From: Endobugula sp965214375
GTDB lineage: Bacteria > Pseudomonadota > Gammaproteobacteria > Pseudomonadales > Cellvibrionaceae
Assembly (NCBI GenBank): GCA_965214375.1
Contig: OZ243947.1
Location: 1,736,001-1,800,000, forward strand
Length of the DNA stretch: 64,000 bases
Direction: 5' to 3'
How positions within the stretch are numbered: position 1 is the first letter of the stretch; each line of letters begins with the position of its first letter. The position numbers and the translations under genes were made by a program. The notes under the pieces are model-generated. The model had not been told where the DNA came from. It did no database searches and saw nothing but the letters and a program-made list of their open reading frames with translations. This document shows, in pieces, positions 55,671-64,000 of this stretch.

Positions 55671-56093
55671 TTAGTATTGGATCGTTGATGTATCAGTGGT
55701 ATCAGCATCACCCACTGTGACTTTAATCTGTGTAAACGTGGCAGGGCCAAAGTTGCCCTTGGCATTATTGGAACAACCAAAGCCTTCCAGCGGAATACCG
55801 AGCAAATTAGTTTGCAGCTCACCGTCACCGTTTTCGTCGTGGTAATACCGAATGGCATAATCGCCCGGCATCAAAGCATTAAAACTCACGGTAATATTGC
55901 CTGCTTGAGCGGGCACCATACTCGCGGTATGGGCTTTACCCGCCTTATAACTGGCCTCGTCTTGAAACAGTTGCAAATAAATCGTGCCCTGATCATTTTT
56001 TATTTGCTCAACAGTAAAAACCAGACCGGCCGCTTGGGTCATACTGGCAAATGATGCGAATAATACGCTGGCGGTAATAGTGGACAGTTTCAT
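55671..56093 (-). CDS. DUF2141 secreted protein
   Basis: ATG 56093 (AGAGGAACG upstream) gives 140 residues: a signal peptide (MKLSTITASVLFASFASMTQA), then the DUF2141 domain with VEQIKNDQGTIYLQLFQDEASY, MPGDYAIRYYHDENGDGELQTNLLGIPLEGFGCSNNAKG and a final strand. The DENGDG.L..N..G.P.EG.G signature is diagnostic. DUF2141 genes often sit near carotenoid-related genes, which agrees with the neighbour upstream of the stop. Function is unknown. The frame extends to 56318, but that part looks non-coding. Confidence 0.88.
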   Translation of the reverse strand: MKLSTITASVLFASFASMTQAAGLVFTVEQIKNDQGTIYLQLFQDEASYKAGKAHTASMVPAQAGNITVSFNALMPGDYAIRYYHDENGDGELQTNLLGIPLEGFGCSNNAKGNFGPATFTQIKVTVGDADTTDTSTIQY

Positions 56094-56239
56094 ACGTTCG
56101 TTCCTCTGGGTGAGTGTTGCTATGGTTTTGATTGCTTCGTTGTTTAAGTACGATAAAATGCCATACACACCCTGACCAGAAAGACTTCGTAAGACGCAGC
56201 AGATTCTTCGTAAAATGAACAAAAACAGGTGATGACACA

Positions 56240-57080
56240 TTGACGAATCGTGAAATAACCCGTAAAAATCAATCACAAAGTATCGATTGGCGTGCAAAAG
56301 ATACTTATTTGGGGTCAATTATTGTTTTTGTGGTCGCCAGCTTTATGGCCTTTTTGCAACCTTTTGGTATGAACAAGGTCGGTATTTTTTTATGGTTGGG
56401 GGTTTTGGTTAACCGCTTGCTTTTGTGGCTATATGATTTATGCCCCGTTAATTACCTTCGGGAGGCTACAACTCCCCCAATGGTATCCCTCTTTAACGAC
56501 AAGACCATGGCTTACGATTGTGTTATTAGCACTGCTCGCCAGTGTGGTGATGACATTTATCGCCCCACTAATTGTCTTGGCTTTTTTTGAAGTGTCTGTG
56601 GGTTATGTGTATATATTAGGCCAATCGGCGGTAATGAGTCTGTTTATTGGTGGCATTATCACCTTTATCCATACTGCTAAATCACTCTTGAAGAGACAAC
56701 ATCAAATTATTCACGATCAGCAACAAGCACTCTACGAAGAAAAAGCCAGAAACGATGATTATCGTCATCAGGTTGTTGAGCAATTATTGTCTAACATGCC
56801 ACTGGAAAAGCGCGGTCAGTTACTATGCTTGCAAATTGATGATCACTACTTAAATATTCATACCGATAAAGGCAATCATCTAGTGTTAATGCGTTTTAAG
56901 GATGCCCTTACCTTGGTCAAATATTATCCCGGCATTCAAACACATCGCTCTTGGTGGGTGGAAAAAAAAGCTATCTACAAAAGTTATAGAGAAGGTCGAA
57001 AATTAACGTTGGTGTTAAGTAATAACATCACTGTGCCTGTGTCGAAAAACTATGTTGATTCAGTGAGGGAAATATTATGA
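56240..57080 (+). pseudogene. Membrane-bound LytTR transcription regulator, frameshifted
   Basis: The first frame gives a cytoplasmic start and membrane helix (DTYLGSIIVFVVASFMAFLQPFG). After about residue 50 it fails, and a second frame carries the remaining helices (LTIVLLALLASVVMTFIAPLIVLAFF, ILGQSAVMSLFIGGIITFIH) and the LytTR DNA-binding domain (LLCLQIDDHYLNIHTDKGNHLVLMRFKDALTLVKYYPGIQTHRSWWV). Removing one T from the T7 run at 56385-56391 joins them to exactly 280 codons. The lesion is a single-base insertion. The start appears to be TTG 56240 with ACAGGTGA upstream. It overlaps the YHS gene by 4 bases, so it probably regulates that gene or DUF2141. Confidence 0.85.
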
Positions 57081-57505
57081 TGAAAAAAATATTATTGGGT
57101 TTTACTGTATTACTATTGTCTTTTTTAACACTCGCTGATGAGCCGGTAAGTACGAGTTATTTTGGCAATACGGCTATTGGTGGACATGATGCTACCGCCT
57201 ATCATCAATTAAGCACTGACGAAAACGCGGTTAAAGGTAAAAAAGACTATATTGTAGAATGGAAAGGCGCTAAATGGCGCTTTTTACGTGAAGCAGATAG
57301 CAAGGCATTCGCCAACAATCCCGAACGCTATGCCCCTGCCTATAACGGTCATTGCGCCAATGCCTTATCATTAGGTGAAGGACTCATTCGAACTAATGGT
57401 ACTCATTGGGCAATTTTTGATAATCAGTTATATTTATTCTTCGCGGCACGCGGTACACAGCGCTGGTTAAGTGGTGATTATAATGAATACAAAAAAACAA
57501 GTTGA
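57077..57505 (+). CDS. YHS-domain periplasmic protein, intact paralogue
   Basis: The 142-residue protein has a signal peptide (MMKKILLGFTVLLLSFLTLADE) and a full YHS domain: GGHDATAYHQLSTDENAVKGKKDYIVEWKGAKWRF, FANNPERYAPAYNGHCANALSLG, HWAIFDNQLYLFFAARGTQRWL. The single Cys in NGHC is the conserved one of this exported YHS family, whose members are often linked with metals. It is the intact relative of the interrupted gene at 17998 and shows Gly where that gene has TGA. It is coupled to the LytTR gene (ATGA overlap). Confidence 0.88.
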   Translation: MMKKILLGFTVLLLSFLTLADEPVSTSYFGNTAIGGHDATAYHQLSTDENAVKGKKDYIVEWKGAKWRFLREADSKAFANNPERYAPAYNGHCANALSLGEGLIRTNGTHWAIFDNQLYLFFAARGTQRWLSGDYNEYKKTS

Positions 57506-57530
57506 TCGCGCATGGAGTGCTATCTTTAGC

Positions 57531-58289
57531 TCAAGACATTAATGCAACTGCACCATCCCATAATAACTTGAGACCTGCTAATAATAACAAGCCGTAAACA
57601 ATATGGGTAAAACGTTGTTGATCAACCATTCTATGCAAGTAAAAACCGATCAGAACACCGACAGGGACAAAAGGTAGCAGCAACACACTCATTGACAGTG
57701 TTTGCCAGGAGAATTGGCCCAACAAAAAATAAGGAGGTATCTTTAGAAGGTTAATCAAAAAGCAGAAAAAACTGTTTGTTGCCACAAATTGTGACTTGTC
57801 CATATGTTGGCTGAGTAAAAACCCTTTTATCGGCGGTCCGCCCGCATGAGCCACAAAGCTTGCCCAGCCCGATAATCCACCGACTAAAAACCGAGTCGTA
57901 GGATTATAATGTTGACTACTCATAGACTGGCTTAATCGTTTACTCACCGCATAGTGTACAACAAAACATAAGACCAAGAGGCCTATCGTTATGTTCAATA
58001 GATCCGCATTCACCCAGCGAAATGTTATGACTCCAAGCACTAATCCAAATAAGGCCCCGGGAATCAACAACATGACATAATCAAGCACCCATTGATTGCG
58101 ATACTTCCAAATATTAGCAACATCCATCACACACAATATAGGTAATATAATTGCCACTGCTAATTGTGGTGCAATGAAAAGCGACATCACGGGAATGGTT
58201 ATCACCCCTAGTCCGCCCGCAAAGCCACTTTTTGAAATGCCAGTTAATATAATAACAACAGCACATGCACTATAAAAATAAATATCCAC
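57531..58289 (-). CDS. TauE/SafE family sulfite/organosulfonate exporter-like permease
   Basis: The 252-residue membrane protein has about eight helices. The N-terminal TauE/SafE motif ISKSGFAGGLGVITIPVMSLFIAP and the second-repeat motif GLSGWASFVAHAGGPPIKGFLL are both present. The family exports sulfite, sulfonates or related anions, or imports carboxylates. It lies 9 bases after tctA in the same direction, so it may be the last gene of the tct operon. Substrate unknown. Confidence 0.88.
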   Translation of the reverse strand: MDIYFYSACAVVIILTGISKSGFAGGLGVITIPVMSLFIAPQLAVAIILPILCVMDVANIWKYRNQWVLDYVMLLIPGALFGLVLGVITFRWVNADLLNITIGLLVLCFVVHYAVSKRLSQSMSSQHYNPTTRFLVGGLSGWASFVAHAGGPPIKGFLLSQHMDKSQFVATNSFFCFLINLLKIPPYFLLGQFSWQTLSMSVLLLPFVPVGVLIGFYLHRMVDQQRFTHIVYGLLLLAGLKLLWDGAVALMS

Positions 58290-58298
58290 AGACCGCGG

Positions 58299-59825
58299 TT
58301 AGCTCTCAACGGAAATACTATCTTTGAATCTAGATTTTTTAAACCATTCGATGAATGGGGGTGTCAACAACACCAAAACGGCTGTAATAATGATACCGCG
58401 TGTCAATGATCGCTCCCATAAAAAGGAATAACTACCATCATAAATCGCTAAGGCGCGACTTAAATTATCTTCCATAATACTTCCCAAAATGAATCCCAAT
58501 AACATCGGCGCCATTGAAAAGCCTAACAAACGTAAACCAATCGCAAGCACAGTAATAATGACCATAATATTAATATCCATGGCATTAAAACTGACCAGAT
58601 AAACGCCGATAATAGAAAAATATAACACCAGAGGAACCAGTATTTGGCTAGGTATTGCGAGTAGACGCGAGATATAAGGAATTAAAGGCAGGTTTAACAT
58701 TAACAGCACTATGTTACCAAAGTACATGGAAATAATAACTGACCAAAAGACATCGGGATTATCCACAAACAATCGTGGCCCTGGTTGTATGCCATAAGCA
58801 ATCAGCGCACCTAACATAATGGCGGTAGTCCCTGAACCCGGGATACCGAGTGTTAATAACGGCACAAAAGAGCCTGTGGAAGCAGCGTTATTCGCCGACT
58901 CCGGTGCTGCCAAGCCTCGTAAAGCCCCTTTGCCAAACTGAAGCTTTTCTTTAGCTGACGCTAGTGTTCGCTCAAAACCATAGGCCAAAAAGGAAGCAAT
59001 CGTCGCGCCTGCACCGGGCAATACACCAACGATAAAACCAAATACAGAACTACGTGTAGCCGTCGGCGCAAGGTGAATAACCTCTTCTTTACTCAAAGCA
59101 ATACTGCCTAACTGTTTAGTATCAATTTGTGTTTGTGCCTGTTTATGCTCACCTCGCATGACAGCCATCAATACTTCCGTTAAAGCAAACGTTGCCATTG
59201 CTAGCAGCAAAAAACTAATACCATCAATTAAATCAATATTTCCGAAAATAAATCGTGGAATACCCGAGGTCACATCGGTTCCGATGGTGGCAATCATTAA
59301 ACCAAAGACACACATAATGAGTGCTGTAATCACTTGCCCTTTGCCTGAAAACGCTGCCACAGAGGTAAAGCCCAATAACATTAATGCAAAATAATCACTC
59401 GATTGAAAACTCAATGATACTGTCGCCAACGCTGGTGCTGCAAACAGTAAAATAATGGCGCCAATCGTACCACCAGTAAATGATGCATAGGCGGCAATTG
59501 CTAACGCTTTACCTGCCTGTTTTTTTTGTGCCAATGGATAACCATCAAATGATGTCACTACCGTACTCGCACACCCCGGTGCATTAATCAATATCGATGA
59601 GGTCGACCCACCAAATACAGCACCATAGTAAACACCAGCCATAAGGATAATACCGGATGATGGATCAAGACCATAAGTAATGGGAATCATAAGTGCAACC
59701 GCAGAGACAGGCCCCAACCCTGGAATCATTCCGATGAACGTGCCTGCAAAGCACCCCACAATGACCATCAGTATATTGAAAGGCATCACCGCCGTACTTA
59801 AGCCTGTAAAAATACCATCCAACAT
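58299..59825 (-). CDS. tctA: Tripartite tricarboxylate transporter large membrane subunit TctA
   Basis: From ATG 59825, just beyond the tctB stop, 508 residues and about twelve helices. Family marks are IVGCFAGTFIGMIPGLGPVSAVALMIPITYGL (the TctA signature), GVYYGAVFGGSTSSILINAPG, GAGATIASFLAYGFE and GSFVPLLTLGIPGSGTTAIMLGALIAYGIQPGP. GGAGTG upstream within the end of tctB makes ATG 59825 clearly better than the ATG at 59879. With TctB and TctC it takes up a carboxylate using the ion gradient. Confidence 0.94.
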   Translation of the reverse strand: MLDGIFTGLSTAVMPFNILMVIVGCFAGTFIGMIPGLGPVSAVALMIPITYGLDPSSGIILMAGVYYGAVFGGSTSSILINAPGCASTVVTSFDGYPLAQKKQAGKALAIAAYASFTGGTIGAIILLFAAPALATVSLSFQSSDYFALMLLGFTSVAAFSGKGQVITALIMCVFGLMIATIGTDVTSGIPRFIFGNIDLIDGISFLLLAMATFALTEVLMAVMRGEHKQAQTQIDTKQLGSIALSKEEVIHLAPTATRSSVFGFIVGVLPGAGATIASFLAYGFERTLASAKEKLQFGKGALRGLAAPESANNAASTGSFVPLLTLGIPGSGTTAIMLGALIAYGIQPGPRLFVDNPDVFWSVIISMYFGNIVLLMLNLPLIPYISRLLAIPSQILVPLVLYFSIIGVYLVSFNAMDINIMVIITVLAIGLRLLGFSMAPMLLGFILGSIMEDNLSRALAIYDGSYSFLWERSLTRGIIITAVLVLLTPPFIEWFKKSRFKDSISVES

Positions 59826-59829
59826 AATA

Positions 59830-60312
59830 TTACACTCCAAACAATACGCTAAATAATCTTCCTGGCGCCAGATAGACATCTAACAAGTGATGTAAAATAA
59901 ACCAGGTAATAACAGAAAACAAAACGGCAATCGTCAACATTTTTTTAGTATTACGCTCGCCAAGAATCCAAAAGCCTGCAACTAGAAAAAAAACCGTTGC
60001 CACTAAAAAGCCAATCCATTTTAGTGATATCGCAAATACGACAATTAATAGTAATAACTTAAAAATTGTTGAAAAATTAAACGCAGAACAACGAATAGAC
60101 AGGTATGCATCTTTTCTAATAGAGGAGGCTACGATCAACATCGATGAAAAAATAATACCCATGGTTGATAAAGCACTAGGTAATGTTTGAGCATTAAATG
60201 CCTGATGCTCGTCTCCGGGCATTAAATCAATATCGCGTGCAAAATAACCATATAATAACGATACGAATAAAAATATTAAGCCGCCAATTTGGTCTCGATT
60301 TAACTTTAACAT
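59830..60312 (-). CDS. tctB: Tripartite tricarboxylate transporter small membrane subunit TctB
   Basis: The 160-residue protein has four helices and the TctB opening RDQIGGLIFLFVSLLYGYFARDIDLMPGDEHQAFNAQTLPSALSTMGIIFSSMLIV. The second half is LKWIGFLVATVFFLVAGFWILGERN. It is the small subunit of the tct transporter, between tctC and tctA. Conservation of this family is low; context makes the call firm. Confidence 0.9.
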   Translation of the reverse strand: MLKLNRDQIGGLIFLFVSLLYGYFARDIDLMPGDEHQAFNAQTLPSALSTMGIIFSSMLIVASSIRKDAYLSIRCSAFNFSTIFKLLLLIVVFAISLKWIGFLVATVFFLVAGFWILGERNTKKMLTIAVLFSVITWFILHHLLDVYLAPGRLFSVLFGV

Positions 60313-60372
60313 GGTGTTTTACTACTTATATAATGAATAAAAAAGTGAATCCCTTCACTTATATTTTCCCAG

Positions 60373-61365
60373 TTACTTTAAAAATCCTAATTCTTTTAAC
60401 AACGTTTCCATATTTTTTTCTTGCTCTTCCAAAAAGCTGTAAAACGCTCCATCCGGCTTAAAGTTTTCACTCCAACCATTACGTGCTCGCACAGTTTCCC
60501 ACGCATCAGTGCTATACATTTTTTCTAATAAAGCGACATACTCTGATTTTTTAGCATCAGAAATACCCGGCTCTGCAAAAAAACCACGCCAATTAACGAA
60601 AGTCGAGTCAATACCCAACTCTTTAACCGTAGGGGCATCCGCTGCAGCATCCGAACGTGTATCGCCTGTCATAGCCAAAATACGCACTTCACCAGCTTGT
60701 GCGAGGTCGACAGCTTCACTTAATCCTGTTGATAAAATATCGGCTTCACCAGACAACAAACCTGCCATCGCCTTACCTCCGGCATCATAGGCAATATAAC
60801 GCACATCTGTCGGATTGCCTCCAGCCGCCTTCATCACCATAGCCGGAACCAAATGATCCATACTGCCACGTGCTGAACCTCCCGCAAATTTGACGGATTT
60901 TGGATTTTTCTTAAAGTCGCTAACAACCTGCTTAAAATCTTTATATTTTGAGTCTTTTTTTACGACAAAAGCGCCGTAATCTCCAATAGTCGCTGCAATT
61001 GGTGTTAAATCACGAAATGATTGAGGGAATTTCCCATATAAAGAGCGAATAACAATAGGGGTTGAATTGACCATTAAAGTATCTTTGTTTCGCTGACCTG
61101 CGGTCTCGATAATATGAGCAATGGCCTTACCACCACCGCCACCAGACATATTTTCATAGGATGCAGATTTTAAAAGGCCTGCATTCGTTAAGGCTTCACC
61201 CGTACCGCGTGCAGTGCCATCCCAGCCGCCACCTGCGCCACCGGGGATCAAAAAGTGAATTTCATCAACAGCAGCAGATGACTGCATTGATAAGCCCATT
61301 GAGACGCAGGCAGCTAAAGCCATAGCAGTCGCAAATAACTTACGCGCATATTTATTAGAAAACAT
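60373..61365 (-). CDS. tctC: Tripartite tricarboxylate transporter substrate-binding protein TctC (Bug family)
   Basis: The 330-residue periplasmic binding protein has a signal peptide (LFATAMALAACVSMGLSMQSSAA). The Bug-family pattern follows: IHFLIPGGAGGGWDGTARGTGEAL, SYENMSGGGGGKAIAHIIE, FAGGSARGSMDHLVPAMVMKAAGGNPTDVRYIAYDAGGKAMAGLLSGEADILSTGLSEAVDL. The ligand is a carboxylate, not identifiable here. It is the first gene of the operon, divergent from the sensor kinase gene across a 220-base gap. Confidence 0.93.
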   Translation of the reverse strand: MFSNKYARKLFATAMALAACVSMGLSMQSSAAVDEIHFLIPGGAGGGWDGTARGTGEALTNAGLLKSASYENMSGGGGGKAIAHIIETAGQRNKDTLMVNSTPIVIRSLYGKFPQSFRDLTPIAATIGDYGAFVVKKDSKYKDFKQVVSDFKKNPKSVKFAGGSARGSMDHLVPAMVMKAAGGNPTDVRYIAYDAGGKAMAGLLSGEADILSTGLSEAVDLAQAGEVRILAMTGDTRSDAAADAPTVKELGIDSTFVNWRGFFAEPGISDAKKSEYVALLEKMYSTDAWETVRARNGWSENFKPDGAFYSFLEEQEKNMETLLKELGFLK

Positions 61366-61585
61366 AGAATTCTCCTATACTTATTAGATATTTATTTTTA
61401 GAATAAAATACAGTGTATTATTTGTGTTCATTCGTCATGCCCAGAGTAATTAAACTGGGATGTAGAAATAAATCTTCTATACTTAAAGAGCCTTCAGGGC
61501 ATTAAATAAATTTTGTGCATAATGTTCACGAGCTTTTCCCCATGATTTTCATTACTCTTTTCTAACAACAATAAGAACTTGATTC
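61366..61585. promoter_or_regulatory. Divergent control region between tctC and the two-component system
   Basis: The AT-rich 220-base gap between tctC (minus) and the kinase gene (plus) must hold both promoters and the likely binding sites of the response regulator. I could not fix a confident -35/-10 pair or a clear repeat. Confidence 0.4.
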
Positions 61586-63199
61586 ATGAAATTTTCATCG
61601 CGACTAAAACTAAAAAGCCAAATGATATTGGTTATTGGATTAATGGCTCTGTTACAAACCGGGTTTATCGGCATTTTTGCCATTCACTATTTGCAACAGT
61701 CATTAGATGAACAAATTGGCCAGCGTGCGCTTTATGTGGCAAATACTATTGCCTCAATACCGGAAGTGGTACAGGCCATTGAAGAAAAAAACACAGCCTT
61801 TTTACAACCTCTAAGCTTGAAGTTAGCAAAAAATATTGACGCACGTTTTGTGGTGATTGGTGATAGGGAAGGAATTCGACTGGCTCACCCCAACATAAAA
61901 AAAATTGGCTTTTCCATGCAGGATGATGAAGGAGACGATAATGCACAGGCACTAGTGCTTGGTAATGGCTACATCTCCACAGCGCTAGGGAGTTTAGGCT
62001 GGTCCATGCGTGGCAAAGCGCCGGTACGAGCTATTGACGGGACCCATGAAAAAATTGTGGGTATTGTTTCGGTCGGTTACCAAATTGATAAAGTTGCCGA
62101 GATTATTAACCATCATCGTTTTACATTAATTGTCGTTATTTTCACCTCGTTTTTATTAAGTGTTTTTATTGCTGTATGGGTCGCCAATCATTTTAAAAAG
62201 GCCATATTTGGCCTTGAACCACAACAGATTGCTCATTTATTCGACGAGCAAAAAGCGATTCTTGAATCGGTAAGAGAGGGAATTATTGCTATTAACAATA
62301 CAGGAAAAGTCACTACCGTTAACAAGGCGGCAATTGAGACCTTGGATTTGCCCAAGGGTATTACACTGACAGACTGCCATATCAGTGATATTTTAGATGA
62401 CACCTCTATGGTCGATGTTCTTGAAACAGGGCAGCCGCAGTTTGATCAGGAAGTATGGCATAACAACCAGAATATTATTGCCAACCGCTTGCCTTTAAAA
62501 CAAGGACATAATATTACCGGAGTGGTATCGAGCTTCAGGAGAAAAGATGAGCTCGATATGATTAGCAAAAAGTTATCACATATACAACAATATGCTGATA
62601 GCTTGCGCAGCCAAGCCCATGAATATTCTAACAAATTACATACCATTGCAGGCTTGATACAAATCGGCGCCAGTCACGAAGCCATGGAATTAATTGGACA
62701 GGAAAGCCAAGGACATCAGGAATTGATCCAACTGCTCATTAAGGCGGTACCTGACCCGGTGATTGCAGGTTGCCTATTGGGAAAATACAATCGCGCCAAA
62801 GAATTGGGTTTACAATTGATGATTGATGAAGAAAGCCATATGGCAGAGTTACCAGACCATATACCCCGAGAGCATCTAGTGAGTATTATCGGCAATCTCA
62901 TTGATAATGCCCTGGAAGCCACTTTAAGCCATAAAGGATTAGGGGGTGAAATACATCTGTCGATGACAGATCTTGGCAATGATCTTATTTTTGAATGTGA
63001 AGACCAAGGCATAGGCATTGCAAAAGGACTGGAACAAAAAATATTTGATAAAGGCGTTACCAGCAAGAACAAAGACGGCCATGGCATAGGGCTGTATCTT
63101 GTGAAAAAGTTATTAATTGGCCTGCATGGAACCATTACAGTCGCCAACCAAGAGGAAGGTGGCCGGTTTACGGTTTATATTCCAAAATATAGAAATTAA
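61586..63199 (+). CDS. CitA/DcuS-type sensor histidine kinase
   Basis: The 537-residue kinase has helix 1 (MILVIGLMALLQTGFIGIFAIHYL, about 13-36), a periplasmic PAS-like sensor with the family segment ARFVVIGDREGIRLAHPNIKKIGFSMQ, helix 2 (about 180-200) and a cytoplasmic PAS (ILESVREGIIAINNTGKVTTVN). The transmitter begins at RSQAHEYSNKLHTIAGLIQIG with phospho-His 345 and continues with NLIDNALEA (N box), CEDQGIGI and GHGIGLYLVKKL (G boxes). CitA/DcuS kinases sense external carboxylates. Being divergent from tctC, it is the likely sensor for the transporter substrate. Intact. Confidence 0.93.
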   Translation: MKFSSRLKLKSQMILVIGLMALLQTGFIGIFAIHYLQQSLDEQIGQRALYVANTIASIPEVVQAIEEKNTAFLQPLSLKLAKNIDARFVVIGDREGIRLAHPNIKKIGFSMQDDEGDDNAQALVLGNGYISTALGSLGWSMRGKAPVRAIDGTHEKIVGIVSVGYQIDKVAEIINHHRFTLIVVIFTSFLLSVFIAVWVANHFKKAIFGLEPQQIAHLFDEQKAILESVREGIIAINNTGKVTTVNKAAIETLDLPKGITLTDCHISDILDDTSMVDVLETGQPQFDQEVWHNNQNIIANRLPLKQGHNITGVVSSFRRKDELDMISKKLSHIQQYADSLRSQAHEYSNKLHTIAGLIQIGASHEAMELIGQESQGHQELIQLLIKAVPDPVIAGCLLGKYNRAKELGLQLMIDEESHMAELPDHIPREHLVSIIGNLIDNALEATLSHKGLGGEIHLSMTDLGNDLIFECEDQGIGIAKGLEQKIFDKGVTSKNKDGHGIGLYLVKKLLIGLHGTITVANQEEGGRFTVYIPKYRN

Positions 63200-63220
63200 C
63201 CCGTTCTTTTTACTATTGAT

Positions 63221-63910
63221 ATGAACAATATTCGAGTTGTCATCGCAGAAGACGATAAACAAATTGCAGAAATACAAAAGCGATTTTTGGAGCGCATTGA
63301 AAATTTCGAGCTAGTTGGCCTCGCACATGAGCTTGAAGAGGCAGAAGATCTTGTAGAGATATTACAACCTGACTTATTGCTGCTTGATATTCAATTCCCT
63401 ACAGGAACCGGGCTAGATCTTCTACGTAAGCTACGCGCGCAAAATAGCAGTGTTGATATTATTCTGATTACTGCCGCCAAAGAAGTAAAAACACTCAAAG
63501 AAGCATTAAGAGGCGGGATTTTTGACTATATTCTAAAGCCATTGGTGTTTGAACGCCTGCAAGCAACATTGATCAGCTATCGCGAACAATCCAATAAATT
63601 AAAAAATATTAAGTCCATTGATCAACGCGATGTTGATACTATTCTTCCCCGAAAATCAATCAATAAAAGCAATATAAAAACGACACGATTACCGAAAGGA
63701 ATTGATGCCTTGACACTAGATAAAATAAGGGCAGAGTTTAATGATAACTTACCGCCGATTAGCGCAGAGGGAGTCGGAGAACTTATTGGAGCAAGCCGAA
63801 CGACTGCACGTCGCTATCTGGAATATATGGTAAGCACTAATGAGTTGATTGCCGAGGTCAGTTATGGCAGCGTTGGCCGACCGGAAAGAAAATACAGTAG
63901 CGCTGGGTAA
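63221..63910 (+). CDS. CitB/DcuR-type response regulator
   Basis: The 229-residue regulator has a receiver domain (VVIAEDDKQIAEIQKRFLE; phospho-Asp 56 in LLLLDIQFPTGTG; IILITAAKEVKTLKEALRGGIFDYILKP) and a C-terminal helix-turn-helix (ISAEGVGELIGASRTTARRYLEYMVSTNELIAEVSYGSVGRPERKYS) as in CitB/DcuR. It follows the kinase gene by 21 bases and likely activates tctCBA. Intact. Confidence 0.94.
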   Translation: MNNIRVVIAEDDKQIAEIQKRFLERIENFELVGLAHELEEAEDLVEILQPDLLLLDIQFPTGTGLDLLRKLRAQNSSVDIILITAAKEVKTLKEALRGGIFDYILKPLVFERLQATLISYREQSNKLKNIKSIDQRDVDTILPRKSINKSNIKTTRLPKGIDALTLDKIRAEFNDNLPPISAEGVGELIGASRTTARRYLEYMVSTNELIAEVSYGSVGRPERKYSSAG

Positions 63911-63937
63911 TCTACGACCCATAAAGAACAATAAAAA

Positions 63938-63957
63938 ACGGCCAGATATCTGGCCGT
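63938..63957 (-). terminator. Perfect 20-base palindromic hairpin near the right edge
   Basis: ACGGCCAGAT followed by its exact complement forms a strong stem. On the minus strand it is followed by TTTTTT, so it is a good rho-independent terminator for a minus-strand gene to the right. On the plus strand the stem is followed by As, so it would serve the response-regulator transcript less well. Confidence 0.75.
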
Positions 63958-64000
63958 AAAAAAAAGGGCTTAAGCATCATGAATATTAGGGGACCCAACC

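Overview
The window looks like a chromosomal segment of a marine-type gammaproteobacterium in the Pseudomonadales/Cellvibrionales area. The gene order argues for this: argH / algZ-algR / hemC-hemD-hemX-hemY, dsbB - rsd - FKBP isomerase, the short coiled-coil gene - zapA - 6S RNA - ygfA cluster, and yrfG - hslR - EamA - hslO - pckA are all close to Pseudomonas-like or general gammaproteobacterial arrangements. Base composition is moderate to AT-rich, most strongly between genes. No rRNA, tRNA, CRISPR array or intact insertion sequence was seen.

Layout. 1-2.5 kb: start of an SpvB/Tc-toxin-like secreted protein (off the left edge) and a broken Xre/RES toxin-antitoxin pair. 2.5-6.7 kb: ubiD, a frameshifted yjdM (phnA) and a patatin/cPLA2-like phospholipase. 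6.7-13.4 kb: heme genes hemC-D-X-Y and the AlgZ/AlgR LytTR system, with algZ broken. 13.5-31.9 kb: housekeeping genes (argH, serA, phr, rpiA, ygfA with 6S RNA, zapA, cysQ, yrfG, hslR, hslO, pckA) and an RND efflux pair. 32.2-37.2 kb: a phage tail-gene remnant fused against a 5'-truncated, broken tex, then a CheC-like protein with a diguanylate cyclase and a lipoprotein. 37.2-48.5 kb: a twelve-gene type II secretion operon gspC-N on the minus strand. 48.7-57.5 kb: gshA, orphan FliL-like protein, dsbB, rsd, WD40 lipoprotein, FKBP, a broken carotenoid oxygenase, DUF2141, a broken LytTR membrane regulator and a YHS protein. 57.5-64 kb: a TauE/SafE permease, a tripartite tricarboxylate transporter (tctABC) and a CitA/CitB-like two-component system that probably controls it.

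The striking property of the window is gene decay. About eleven genes that are otherwise full length carry in-frame stops or single-base frameshifts in short homopolymers: the antitoxin, the RES toxin, yjdM, algZ, one YHS gene, hslO, tex, gspD, a WD40 lipoprotein, a carotenoid oxygenase and a LytTR regulator. Where the ancestral residue can be inferred from the family or from a paralogue, most stops are explained by G-to-T at the first codon position (Glu to stop, Gly to stop). Two missense changes at key sites (AlgZ His to Asn, GspE Cys to Phe) are also G:C-to-T:A. This fits recent relaxed selection under a G:C-to-T:A mutator spectrum in a host-restricted lineage. Sequencing or assembly error with an oxidation signature is the main alternative and cannot be excluded here. 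A perfect (GTGATT)10 microsatellite inside the membrane segment of the pseudopilin gene gspH, and the loss of the secretin inside a complete gsp operon, are the most unusual individual items.
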